Shown here piece after piece: positions 45,181-56,267 of a stretch of 64,000 bases of DNA. Position numbers and translations under genes: made by a program. This stretch comes from Apiosordaria backusii (Eukaryota > Ascomycota > Sordariomycetes > Sordariales > Lasiosphaeriaceae), in the NCBI GenBank assembly GCA_030549205.1, contig JAUKTV010000010.1:310001-374000 (forward strand). The letters are read 5' to 3'. Below the pieces are notes generated by a model that had not been told where the DNA came from, did no database searches, and worked only from the letters and a program-made list of their open reading frames with translations. How positions within the stretch are numbered: the first letter of the stretch is position 1; each line of letters begins with the position of its first letter.

Positions 45181-46646
45181 CACGAGCGGAGCACTCATCT
45201 GTTCGGCTACAACCACATTGTGATGGAAAGCCCATTGGCAACCACACAGCCCTTCTCAATAAGTTACAAATGGGTGTGATCATCCCGGGGAATACAGCAG
45301 CAGAACCAATAAGCACTTCGAGTGGAAACATTGCGCGGGCGGAATTTGTTCAGCTTGGATAACATACCATGTTCTAGTCTAGATTAGGAGAGTCAATGAC
45401 AAAGGTGGCTGGACACTTGATGGTATTCACACCCAATTGAACGGAGAACGAAGCCTCTTAAGACTTAGTCGAGGATGAGTTGTAGATTGCAAGGCGGTTG
45501 ACACGCAGTAAGACGGACCAACCAAGTGGCCGGTATAGTGAACATTCACTCGGTGTGATGTAGTCGAGGCCAGAAGCGACCCAAGCGAGTCTGTGGTGTC
45601 ACCACCCAGCGGCCCGTTTACCCTTTTCACCCCTTCTCGCAAGGCCCTAAAGGGCTATGTTGTAGGTCTAGACCGTGAAGCTACCAGGTTTTATGGCTAG
45701 AGTTGCAGAGGACCAGGCACCAGGACCCAGGTCCGGAATCCTGGCCAATAGTCACGAGAGCACTGTAATTGGTTGAGAAATAGATTAATGGTGTGAATAT
45801 AGATTTGGGCTCCAACCTGGAAGCTGCTGAGCTTGTTTACCCCGGATCTTGGCACTTCGAGCATTTCCCCGCTGCATGTCGATGGCAGTGTGGTCAAACT
45901 TCCCCGCACCACAGAGCTGGAACTTTCTTTCAGCAAAACATTGATGAGGAGAGTTTTCCCAAGTTGTATCATCGACCAGAACGTTTGGGTAAGTTCATAT
46001 CCACGTCCTGAAAGTGTGGAATAACAAAGCAACCGAGAAGCCCTGTCGACAGCTTGGGCGAGAGACCATCTGGAGATTAGCAACGCACAACGAAGCCAGG
46101 GGCTAATGACGTGGCATCGGATTAATTTGCATTTTGGACCGCAGCCACAAAACTCGATGTGTGGCTCATGCTGGCCAGACGCAACTGACACACGACGGTG
46201 GCTTCCCTTAAGCACATCATCTCCCCGGAAGTCCGAAAGCTGTGTCTTTCCTCCTACACCGTCACACGCCGACGCGACATGAGTGGACTCATGAGATACC
46301 CGAACGACGGGCGCTCGACATTACCCGGCGCCCGCTATTGGGCAATGGCGAAACTGCCGTCGCGCGATCGGAACATGGTCATTGGTCTTCTCCCTTGAAT
46401 TGCCGCGACCTGCGTCACTGTCGCTTTTACCCCACCGCATCCCCGCGCTCACGCTAGAGAATCGAGCCAGTTCGTCCCATGTTGGCCTCCTGGTCCGTCG
46501 GCCGGACCCTAGATATATCCCCCGTGCGGCCTGCCCCCTGTAGGATTAATTCTGTCCAAACCAGATCTTGTTGTCAACATTCCTGTCCCATCACCAACTA
46601 TCTGAGTACGACCACTAAGGTAGATCCACAGCATCCAAAGTTCACC
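45181..46646. other. Divergent intergenic region, no gene recognised
   Basis: About 1.5 kb between the 12-Cys gene and the dioxygenase gene. A 172-codon minus-strand ORF (45697-46215) has no recognisable domain. It should contain the dioxygenase promoter at its right end. Confidence 0.45.
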
Positions 46647-47822
46647 ATGGCCGCCGGACTCCCATCTAACCCTCTCAAGAAGATTCAACTGGTGCGCCCA
46701 GCTCATGTCTGGTACAAGCACGCCGACATTGAAGCTGCTAAGCGGTTTGCTACTGACTTTGGCTTTTACGAGATCGAGACGATTGGCAAGACAACCTTCT
46801 TCAGGGGGTATGGAACCGAGCCTTTCGTGATCGCCCTCGAAGCTTCTGACAAGTCCGAGTTCGGTGGAGCTGCCTTTGTCGTCGAGTCTGAGGAGGACCT
46901 GGTCTACGCCTCCAAGTCGCTTCCGAAAGAATGCAAAGCCACCGAGGTACACGAGCTCAAGGATGTGCCAGGGGGTGGCAAGAGGGTCACCTTCTATGAT
47001 CCCGTGGATGGGTTCCCCTTCCACTTGGTATACGGGCAGTCTGAGGTCGAAAGGAGAGACCCCGGCTTCCCAGTGCTCAAATTCAACTATGTAAGTCGTT
47101 ACGAAAACATGCACCCGACACTGTGAAGATTGCTGGCTGACCTGTTTTGTGTTGTAACAACAGCCGAACGAGAAGAATCGCGAGCCGAACAAGTTCCAAC
47201 GCTTCGAGAAGCGACCAGCACCCGTACACAAACTCGGACACTTCGGAATGTGCGTAACGAACTTTGCCAAGTGTTATGAATTTTATTCGTCATATTTCAA
47301 CTTCCACCCCAGCGAGGTAAACAGTTTCCCACACCAAAGATTGATATCAGTTCAGAGAGCTGACTTTCTTACCAACCAGCTTGTCCATAATGACGAAGGC
47401 GTGAATGTGACCGTCTTCTTCCGCCTGGACCGTGGGAAAGACTTTGTAGACCACCACTGCTTCTTCTTTTTCGAAGGGCCCAAGATGCACGTCCACCACT
47501 CCTCTTTTGAGACACACGATTTTGACGCTCAAGTGCTGGGTCACGACTGGCTGCGCCATCAAGGGTACACCAACTGCTGGGGCGTGGGAAGACACGTCAT
47601 GGGCAGCCAGATCTTTGACTATTGGTTTGATCCCTCTGGGTTCATTCTGGAGCACTACGTGGATGGTGATTTGCTAGACATGAACGAGCCAACACACCAT
47701 AACAAGGCCGCGCCCGACAACCTGCATGTTTGGGGTGAGTTTCTTGGCTGGTTTGGAATGATAGGTCTGATGCTAACTATTATGCCCCAGGTCCTGAGGT
47801 GCCGCCTACCTTCTTGCAATGA
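46647..47822 (+). CDS. Extradiol-type (VOC/glyoxalase fold) dioxygenase
   Basis: Resembles bacterial-type extradiol ring-cleavage enzymes (metapyrocatechase-like) with two glyoxalase-fold modules. Exons 46647-47090, 47164-47316, 47380-47734 and 47791-47822 give 327 aa. The N-terminal module begins KKIQLVRPAHVWYKHADIEA. The C-terminal module has His in KLGHFGMCVTNF (about residue 174), His in MHVHHSSFE (about 238) and Glu in GFILEHYVDGD (about 290). This is the 2-His-1-Glu facial triad for Fe(II). The tiny last exon ends PTFLQ. The role would be oxidative cleavage of a catechol, probably aromatic catabolism. The substrate is unknown. Confidence 0.9.
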
Positions 47823-48364
47823 TTTTGGATTTGATGGGAAACTAGGGATGAGCAATGGGAAAGCCTATGATACGCCACGGAGATGTAGACGTGTATCTGG
47901 ATACACAGCTCAGGCTGTCTTCGCATGAGGACTTTTGATGAATCCCTTGACGAATCTAGTCGCATTATTATTCAGTCATCTATGTTTTGTGCCAGCTTGG
48001 AATCCTCTGATGATCATTATGCAGAGCTGCGGCTGTAGCGGAGTGGGACAACTGGCGATGTGGACCTGGCTGCCCTATAGAATGAAAATCCCTGAGGCAA
48101 AATACCGTTCTCAAGATCCCTTCTTTCAAATCACTTCTTTCAAAACAGCGAGAATTTGCGTGATCTTGACGTGTGTGGGGTTGAGAGACAACTTCGAAGT
48201 CGATCACGGGATTCAGTGGAGTGAGTGGAGGAAGGATGCTTCGCAACGACATGGTAGACATAGATCCATTGTTGCAGAACATGCTTCAACCTAGCTACCG
48301 ATTTCATTGCATCAGAAAAAGGGGTATCATTTCTAACATCTCTACACCATCTTCTACCGACTAT
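47823..48364. terminator. Convergent 3' region, dioxygenase / VWA protein
   Basis: A 542-bp gap between converging stop codons. No gene recognised. It should contain both poly(A) regions. Confidence 0.35.
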
Positions 48365-50857
48365 CTACTTCAAATCTCCAATGACGTCTGAACCATCCTC
48401 GCTATAGTTTCCTGTAATAGTAGTAACATAGATATCCTCCATACTGCCCATCCGCTCCCTCCCTGTCTCCACGGCCTCTTTGGCGGGCACCACACTCCCA
48501 GTTACCCCAGCATCCCCATGAACCTTGTGACTTCCCCTTGACGTCGTCGATGCAGTCCCGTTTACTGTCTCTGTCTCCTCCAACACTTCAACCGTCTCAC
48601 TCGTCAGGAACTCCTCAGTCTTTGTTCCCGTCTCTTCGGCCATCCTAAGCGTCGCCTTGGAGCTCACAATGCTGGACGATGTTCTGGTGGACGTCTCATT
48701 CTTGACCGGCATGTTGGTGCTCAGCTCCAATGTGAAAACAACGCCCTGTAGTTCTGGCATTCCTTTGTGATGTGGATGGTGCGGGTCTCCCAGCTCAGCA
48801 ACGATCAGCAAGTCAACTTCTTGTAGCGCCTCGTAGTTTAGCTCCAGCGGCTCAGTACCGCAGCTGGTGTAGGTTGCTATCTTGAGGTCTTCAAGTTTTC
48901 GGTCGCGAAGAGTGACAGAGAAGCAGCCACCTCCGCCATTGCCTACTCCTTGGCCGTCGAGGGCACGGTCGCGAATGGTGATGTTGATCTTTTCCGAGGG
49001 GCTGGCCGGGTAGAACAAGGATTTGGAGGGGTAGTCGTCGGGGCTGAGAAGAGCTGCGATGGTGATCCCAGGGTAGATGCGCGTTAATTCAGGCTCATAT
49101 TCATCCGTGGAGGTAAGGCCGCGAGACATGATGGTGCTGATGAAGTGGGCAGCTGGGGCTAGATCGGGTGTGCCGGAGAGGTGGTTGATGTAGGCGAAGG
49201 TGCCGCCTGTCTTCAAGACTGCGGGGATAATAGAGTGACCAGGTGAGCATTCTTGCCATGGCTCTTCTGGATCAGCTTGAAGCGGCCGTGGTGGGTTGAT
49301 ACAAGCATAGTGAATGCGGATGCCTTCTTTGGCAGCGCGCTCGACCTGGGCAAGGGTGTATTCAGCCAGTTCTCGGTTATCTTCCGTATTTTCGGGCTCT
49401 GCGCCAGCAGTCAGGAGCACCACGGCACCTCTGTCCGTGTAGGTGTCAGGCTGTGACTGGATGATATCATCAATGGCAACATCAAGCGCGTTGCCGATGT
49501 TGGTTCGGCCGCTGGTATCCAGCAGCTCGTTGAAGGCCGCAGATTCCGGGAAGCCCATTGGGTAGACAACTTTGGGTGACTCGGCGAACTCGATGATCTC
49601 CACTCTGTCCAGCCCATGCGAGGACAGCTTTGAGTTAAACTCTCGAGCCATTTGGACCTGCATTCCCGACGCCTCAAAGGCTCCACTCCTGCTGGAGGTA
49701 TCGAGGGCAATGGCGAGAGTACGTTTGCGGCAATCTTTGATTGGGTCGTCGCGCACCAAAGCACAGATCATGAGGTTCCCGGAAACTACACCATACTTCT
49801 CCCTGAGATGTTCCCGAAACGCAGCCCAAGTCTCTTGCGAGCTTTGTACGGCGGCACGGACGGCATTCTCAAAGTTCTTCGCGATTACCTCACTCCGCGG
49901 AGACCCAGGTCCCGCTTGACCGAATGTTCCATCCAGGTTGATTACTCCATGGTCCTTGTTTAAGGCATGATGTGTAACTCGTCCCGCGCAGTCTCCCGAA
50001 CCAGGAGTCCCGTCAGGTATCGTGAAGCATCCAGTGGTCAAATTGTAGGGTATTTGATGTTCTGGTATTGGGCCTGAGGCCCTCAAGTCCAAAAACGGCG
50101 CCGTACCATTCAAGGCGAGTCCTGGTGGGTTAATTTCACTGATGGGCTGGCTTGTGTCGGTTTCATCAGCCCAGTTACTGTGGGCGTAAAAATCTTGCAC
50201 TCCGTGCAACGCGCGCCCAAACCCCTCAAGAGTGCTACACTTGGCACGCGCAAAGACGTTGATCTGGAGAGACTCGAAGGCAAAGTTACAATCCCCACCA
50301 AAAGGATTCGTGAGTTCAACCTCGCCGGGCTGGATTCTTCTTCTTTCATCGACAAGCATCTCTGCCGAAACCCATGCTTGCCGGAAGCGCGCCCGTAGGT
50401 GATCAACACATTTTTCAAGGTTCTTGTTGGCTTCTTTTCGGGTCTGCGGATATCCCGGTATGTCGACGAAATCGGCATCGTCACAATGTGCTTCTGGCCC
50501 CTCAGGTACTGGGTCAAGGGTATCTGGAGCTCCAACAGCGCCGTTGAAGCCGGCACCGGGGAGGGCTAGGCCCATCACATCGCGATGATAGCCTGCGAGT
50601 TGGTCCAGTGACCGGGGCTCAAAACATACGCCGTCGCTTTTCTGGCCGCTTGGACATTGGAAAGCTAGGCGTGTAACCATTTCATGTTCATTGTGCTGAC
50701 CGAGGATGACCTACTTGAAGTATGAGCAAGATTCTCAACGATGTCGAGTGTCAGGAAAAATATCTCTCACTGGTTCGTTGATGGTCCCGAAAGCAGCTGT
50801 GAGTGGGGTCAGCCCTACGAGCCCAGCGGCCAGGGCGGAAGAGCGAGCGAAGATCAT
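48365..50857 (-). CDS. Secreted HET-C/VWA7-like protein with degenerate von Willebrand A domain
   Basis: Exons 50771-50857 and 48365-50710 (donor CCA|GTGAGA, acceptor GTAG|GTC) give about 810 aa. The signal peptide is MIFARSSALAAGLVGLTPL. The N-terminal about 300 residues resemble the HET-C / zinc-phospholipase-C-like domain: GQHNEHEMVTRLAF, then GRALHGVQDFYAHSNW with its His and Asp. A VWA domain follows, starting LAIALDTSSRSGAF, with SGRTNIGNALD and VVLLTAGAEPE. The metal-site pattern DxSxS reads DTSSR and the usual LLTDG reads LLTAG, so metal binding is doubtful. The C-terminal about 120 residues are Ser/Thr/Glu-rich. The order matches animal VWA7. Role unknown. Confidence 0.85.
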
Positions 50858-51563
50858 GGGCGGGCTGTCAAGCGACTTCGGGGCCGAGATGGAGGGACAA
50901 ACTTGAGATGAGAGTGGCGGACACCACGGCCATATCGATATTTTGTAGAAGATCTGCTGTGGTTCGTCGCACAACAGGACAGAATCCTGGAACCGCCGGA
51001 TCGTTCGTCGCTTGATCACATGGATATCCCGGCAGAGATGGATTTTCGATACGGGTGTGGCCCGTGCGGGTGCCTTGGCACATCTCTTTTCAGGCTAGGG
51101 GTCCTTCCATCGGAACTTCTGACGTCATGGCGTTCATCTCGGCAACAGCATTACCAATTCGAAGCTCGTGATAGCCTCACCTCACACCAACAGCGAGTCA
51201 AGTCCGGAACAAAATCTTATCATCAGAAAACACAGGTCTTTGAGGAAGATGAGGCAGCAGCTTTACCCCACCGATAAGAGCAGGACACTGAGCATGCGGC
51301 CAGAGGCCTACCAAGACAGAGAGAAGTATCACTTGTGGTCCAGATGTCTCTGGGAAGGGGTTAGGGTTCAATGTGTACACTAGACGGGAAAAATGGGGCT
51401 TGGCACGATACTAAGAAGCACTATCGGACACGATAAGCTGTGGCTGACGGCCTGACTGAGACAGCGCATCAGCAGGGCAGCATTGTCTCACCTGAATTTT
51501 CAAAATCACTCGATCCATGTGCAGGTCTCCCTTCCTCAAGATTTGCAAGGACAAAATCTTAGA
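50858..51563. promoter_or_regulatory. Divergent promoter region, VWA protein / BTB protein
   Basis: About 700 bp between divergent genes. Short ORFs have no domain. No specific regulatory motif recognised. Confidence 0.4.
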
Positions 51564-52967
51564 ATGCCGACAGCACCACACCAACGACATCAACGGCGGG
51601 AGCCATGTATCGAGGGAGTGACGACGGTGCTCGTCGACCCAGATGGCGACCTCATTTTGCGCATTGGCGGCGCCCTGGAATCTGAGCCTACGGCGGACTT
51701 TCTTGTCTGCTCTTCAACACTCCGCCGCTGCTCTCCAGTTTTCAAGGCCATGTTTTTTGGAGGTGCATGGGCAGAATCGTGGAAGCCATCTCCCTCATCC
51801 GGTCTACCATGGATTGTTTCCTTACCTCACGATTCGCCGCGCGATATGCAAACCCTCCTCCATATAACCCACGCCAGTTTCGACTCTGTGCCACCATCTC
51901 CATCGACTGAGGAATTATACCGCATTCTTGTGTTGGCAAACAAGTACGATCTATCCCGGAAACTCAGCCCGTGGGTATCACGATGGTTGAAGGTCATGCG
52001 AGACCGGTCGGCGGAAGAAATCAAGACGGAAGAAAGAGTATGGCTGATAAGAATTGCATGGCACCTGGGCGATGAAAAGCTGTATTTGATGCAGCTGAAA
52101 GATTTTATCCTCCGGGCTTGTATTGTTCCGGCACCTGGCGTACTCGGCGACCAGACAGAGGAAACAGAAGCTGGGGTAACAGAAACGGCCGACACGGTAG
52201 AAGAAACTGGAAACCCAGTGGCTCAGGACGAGGGTAACAACGAAGAAGTGCCAGTGGAAGAATGGTTACTCCGTACAGCAGATGACAACTGCGAGTTAGG
52301 ACTGTTGCTCATGGCACCAGGGGAGCTGGAATGCGGAATGCCGGATCTCCCAGGTATATATACCCGAGTCAACCTTTTTTGCTGTCAAGCTGGCCGTGTC
52401 GCTTACCCACAACCAGAGTTTATAGGCGACTGCCGTCGCGATACAATGATCTCTTTTTATCAGAGATTTTGTCAGCAGACCTTTGACAGAATCGCCCCCG
52501 GAAAGTGGAAGGGCCATTGCCGAGAGCCCCCTTCTTCAGACCCTGGTGGAAGCCAATCCGGGCTTAAGTGCGACGCTATCCTTCTCGCCAGCATATTCGA
52601 GAAGTGGTCCGAAGGCAATGTCGAGGAGCTTAGTCCGGCCCGGATTGACGAGACAATGCTAGGGAAAAGCCTGAATTCCGTCATGAAATGGCAGATTCAC
52701 TACTCTGCAGTCTTCAAATACATGCCTGGCCATGAGCGCTGCACGCCCAAACACGCCTTTGAGGAGTTTGAGAAGAGCTTTCGCCATGACATGGGATGTT
52801 GGGATCCAGTTTTGCGACGAAAAGAGAGGTCGCATTTGGAAGAGAGAAGAAGGCTCTTTGGTATCACCGATGATCCCGAAGTCCTTGTGCCGGTATACAG
52901 TAGCCTGGCCAAGGAGGAGGATGAGGCGGATGGTTCGAAAGAGGTTGAAGAATGGGAAGACGTTTAA
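51564..52967 (+). CDS. BTB/POZ domain protein
   Basis: Single-exon gene of about 467 aa. The first in-frame ATG is at 51564 (MPTAPHQRHQRREP); the frame extends upstream only through TTG. The BTB fold runs about residues 15-150: VTTVLVDPDGDLILRIGG, FLVCSSTLRRCSPVFKAMFF, IVSLPHDSPRDMQTLLHI and ELYRILVLANKYDLSRKL. Fungi have many such proteins of unknown role; BTB domains generally mediate protein-protein contact. The remaining about 300 residues include an acidic Glu/Thr stretch and a C-terminal domain ending in Glu-rich sequence that I do not recognise. Confidence 0.83.
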   Translation: MPTAPHQRHQRREPCIEGVTTVLVDPDGDLILRIGGALESEPTADFLVCSSTLRRCSPVFKAMFFGGAWAESWKPSPSSGLPWIVSLPHDSPRDMQTLLHITHASFDSVPPSPSTEELYRILVLANKYDLSRKLSPWVSRWLKVMRDRSAEEIKTEERVWLIRIAWHLGDEKLYLMQLKDFILRACIVPAPGVLGDQTEETEAGVTETADTVEETGNPVAQDEGNNEEVPVEEWLLRTADDNCELGLLLMAPGELECGMPDLPGIYTRVNLFCCQAGRVAYPQPEFIGDCRRDTMISFYQRFCQQTFDRIAPGKWKGHCREPPSSDPGGSQSGLKCDAILLASIFEKWSEGNVEELSPARIDETMLGKSLNSVMKWQIHYSAVFKYMPGHERCTPKHAFEEFEKSFRHDMGCWDPVLRRKERSHLEERRRLFGITDDPEVLVPVYSSLAKEEDEADGSKEVEEWEDV

Positions 52968-53497
52968 TTTCGAGAACATGGAGACTAGCGAATAGCGCAG
53001 ACCGCTGTTCTCTACACCGTTATGCGGTTGCCGTAGAAGTACTATCTGCTGGGGCTGTCTTTGTACTATAGCAACACCACAATCTAGAGCCAATTGCTTA
53101 AGGTACGCAACGCTTGAGATGAAAGGCTATGTGATCCAGATCCGCACCAATGGGGTCAGAACAAGATCACCATGTTGTTAACCAACTGCATGAATATCTG
53201 GGGCTCAATATCAGTCCGCTGCCAGTGAGCGGTTCTCGGCAGGCACGGGCGGCACTTGAGAATTGAATCTGTGGGGGGAGGGTCAGCTGAATTTACCCGT
53301 AACCGGCTAGGGGATATTGTGTAGGTATCAATATGCTCTGGAGTTGCCAATGTCAGCGCCCCATCATCTAACCCGTGAGATGATGTGGACCAAGTGGCAA
53401 ACGATGACAGTGACAGTAACCATTTATATGAACTCAGTAACACCGCCATGGAACCTACCTGACTTGGGCCGGGGAAGTGAAGAAAGCAGCCAACACC
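52968..53497. promoter_or_regulatory. Intergenic, tyrosinase promoter region
   Basis: A 530-bp gap. A TATA-like TTTATATG near 53423 lies about 70 bp before the tyrosinase start codon. No gene recognised. Confidence 0.45.
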
Positions 53498-54523
53498 ATG
53501 CTCCGTGATCTCCTCCTCGTTCTCCTCGCGGCCAGCACCGCCCTCGGTGCCGCCCTACCCACAACCACAGCATGCATCACCCCACAAAAACGACCATCCT
53601 GGCATGACATGCGAGAAACCGACAAGAAAGCCTACCTCGCCGCCAACGTCTGCCTCCTCACCTCCCCGCAAAAGCTCAACCGCCTCCCCGGCGCCAAAAC
53701 CCGCTGGGATGAACTCGTCTCTTTGCACCAGATCCATGCCTTGCAAATCCACACCACGGGCCAATTCCTCCCCTACCACAGGTACTACCTCAACATCCTT
53801 TCCTTCCTCCTCCAAGAATGTGGGTATTCCGGCCCCCTCCCGTACTGGGATGAGACCCGCGACGCAGGGAAATTCTCAAGCAGCCCCGTCTTCGATCCCG
53901 CCACTGGCTTCGGCGGCAGCGGCAAAGGCCCGCAGAACTGCGTCGCCGACGGCCCGTTTGTGAATCTCACCGTCAACATCGGCCCGGGGTTCAAATCCCA
54001 ACCGCGCTGCGTCAACCGGCGGATCACCAACGCGCTGAGCAACCAATGTGGCGCCACACAGGTCGCCGCGGCCACCAGTGGGTCGACGTACACCCAGGCG
54101 CTTGATGCGATCTACTCGGGCCCTCATCTCCTGGGACACATGGCGCTGGCAATGATGGACGGGGACTCGATCACTTCGTCGGGTGATCCGCTGTTTTTCC
54201 TGCATCATGGGTTTATGGACAAGATGTGGTGGGACTGGCAGAGCAAGGATCTGACGAAGAGGTTGAAAGATATCAGTGGGCTCAACGCGCAGGATCCGGC
54301 AGTGGGGTTTTCTGAGTTCCCTGGAGGCATGGAGGTGGAATCGGCCATGTGGGGGAAGCCTACTCCTGAAATTCTGGCCGTGACGCCAGATCCGACGAGC
54401 GGTGATGGAGGGAAGACGATCACGTTGGGCCATGTCATGTCGTCCTTGGGGATCATTCCGAATGTCACGGTGGCAGATGTCATGGATATCAAGGGTGGCT
54501 ATCTTTGCTATGAGTACGTGTAA
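53498..54523 (+). CDS. Secreted tyrosinase-like copper oxidase
   Basis: Type 3 copper enzyme that hydroxylates or oxidises phenols. Single exon, 341 aa. The first ATG (53498) gives MLRDLLLVLLAASTALGA, a signal peptide. The CuA region has SLHQIHALQIHTTGQFLPYHRYYL-type spacing with three candidate His. The CuB region has SGPHLLGHMALAMM and GDPLFFLHHGFMDKMWW, giving His-x3-His and the downstream His. The protein is of the short tyrosinase type without a large C-terminal shielding domain. Asn-linked sequons (NLT, NVT) fit secretion. It lies 1.7 kb before the NRPS-like gene on the same strand, and a shared pathway is possible but unproven. Confidence 0.93.
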   Translation: MLRDLLLVLLAASTALGAALPTTTACITPQKRPSWHDMRETDKKAYLAANVCLLTSPQKLNRLPGAKTRWDELVSLHQIHALQIHTTGQFLPYHRYYLNILSFLLQECGYSGPLPYWDETRDAGKFSSSPVFDPATGFGGSGKGPQNCVADGPFVNLTVNIGPGFKSQPRCVNRRITNALSNQCGATQVAAATSGSTYTQALDAIYSGPHLLGHMALAMMDGDSITSSGDPLFFLHHGFMDKMWWDWQSKDLTKRLKDISGLNAQDPAVGFSEFPGGMEVESAMWGKPTPEILAVTPDPTSGDGGKTITLGHVMSSLGIIPNVTVADVMDIKGGYLCYEYV

Positions 54524-56267
54524 AGTGATGATGCCTTTACAGACCTTGTGTCTCGGATGCGTCAGGTATTATCTCTTTAAGCAATAGTCTGATAGCCCTC
54601 AGTCTTATTTTGGTGAAAAGGAATAATAACGAGAAGAAAAGAAAAAAAGAAAGCAACGCTGAAAAACATAACACTGGTGACGGTCTTCGCTCTAACTCGT
54701 GAATACATTAACCGCTATGCTACCACGCAACGGAAACAGCGTTCAAAGATTAAAACCAAATACTGCGGTCCGGTTGTGTCTGCTGAACCTTAAAAGCGCC
54801 CCCTTGTCCACTGCCCAACCAAGTGTCAGTGACTTGGGTGCGCTCCAGGAGACGAGACGAGTAGTTGTTCGCAAAGCATAAAGGGTAAATATGCCTCTAG
54901 GGCGGATTGCGCTTCTCATTCTTGAGTAAACACCCGTTCATAAGTAGGACGGGCATGGATGAGAGACTTTCTGCACACAAGAATTGCGCGAGAGCTCTTT
55001 TTACCCCTGAGCCGCTTTCCAAGACCCACCTTTCACCTCCCTTCCACAACAGCAATGGGGCACTAGGTAAGTGATCGTCATTATAACTGGCGCTCAGGAG
55101 GAAAGAGCCTTGAAAGTAGTACAAGGTCTTGTCTCGTTGCAGGTTCAGGTAACCCAAGTAAGGTACCTCGGGAGTTGTGTCATTCTTTGGATGCCTCATT
55201 TTAGGAGTAGAGGAATACGGATGGGGGGATTGGGTCAAGTGTAAAGCGGATATGGAGTGCAGGCATATCGACCATGATTGGGATTGTGGTCAGCGCCAGC
55301 ACTAATAGATTTGTGGGTGTAGCTGCTCCGGGATCTACCCCTGGTACCTATATGTTGGTTTGTTTCTGCCCTCTGCAATCTCTGTTTATATTTGTTGGCC
55401 CACAGAACCGGAATGGGGGCTGGTTGGGACCCTTTGTTAGGCTGGGCAGGGCCAACAAGTATCACTGATTGGCTGACCCCGGAGTTGGGGATGGATCAGG
55501 CGCTGGCTTACCGGCTCCCAGTGGCTTACCGGCTCCCAGTGGCTTACAGGCTCCCAGTGGCTTGCAGGCTCCCAGTGGCTTGCAGGCTCCCAGTGGCTTG
55601 CAGGCTCCCAGTGGTAGGTATGGTTGAACTGGGCCTTGCAAATAGGAAAGGTGGGCTTTGCAGGTGCAGCTGCCTGACGGCCGTTGGCTTGTAAGAAAAG
55701 TGGGTGGTTGCATTGAGATTGCCATGGCGAAAAAGATATATGGCTGCAGTGGAAATTTTGAAGAGGGTTAGGGATATATATGGGATAATAAGTGGGGCCT
55801 AGCTCCGAAAAGCCTCTAAATACCTATAAACAGAAATCGAAGGGCTGTTCCCACACGTGGGAAAAATATTCACCTTGTGTGGGGCGTGGTATAGGCCAGG
55901 TGCTCGAGTTGCTCCGGGCCCACAGGTTTGTGACAAGTACCTATATATTCTTTCTGCTCATCTTTTTTGTAGCTTTCTCATCGCTGAATCCATCATCGTT
56001 TTCTTCGCCTTTTGGTTGAGCTTTCTGCTCGCCGCTCACCTTGCCTATGCCTACCTCGGGCCACAAGAACACGTCAAGCAAAGCAACACTTTTAAAGACT
56101 CGCGATTACCCAGCATTCGAGATAGGCGTTCCAGCCTTTCGCATACGGTGCGTGATTCAAATCGAAACGTTACCTATGTTGGTGACGTCTCTCACAGGTA
56201 TACAAGTATAGCTCACCGCGTGGAATTAAGTACCTAGGTAACCAGCATTCCACCAGCCGGCGACAAC
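54524..56267. other. Intergenic, upstream of the NRPS-like gene, with minisatellite
   Basis: A 1.7-kb gap. It contains an A-rich stretch (54620-54655), an 18-bp tandem repeat (55505-55612) and AT-rich sequence (55740-56000). No recognisable gene and no sign of KS or AT sequence upstream of the NRPS-like start. The TCGGCCGA palindrome of the left cluster was not seen here. Confidence 0.5.
55505..55612 (+). repeat. 18-bp minisatellite, six units
   Basis: Six contiguous units of ggcttaccggctcccagt type. The first two have 'taccgg', the third 'tacagg' and the last three 'tgcagg', so variants are grouped in order. It sits about 650 bp upstream of the NRPS-like start codon. There are no spacers, so it is not a CRISPR array. 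Confidence 0.92.

Noticed and set aside
45697..46215. 172-codon minus-strand ORF between the 12-Cys and dioxygenase genes
   Set aside because: No family resemblance and no signal for splicing; composition is unlike neighbouring coding exons.
55505..55612. CRISPR-like array
   Set aside because: Units are contiguous without spacers, and the organism is a fungus; it is a minisatellite.
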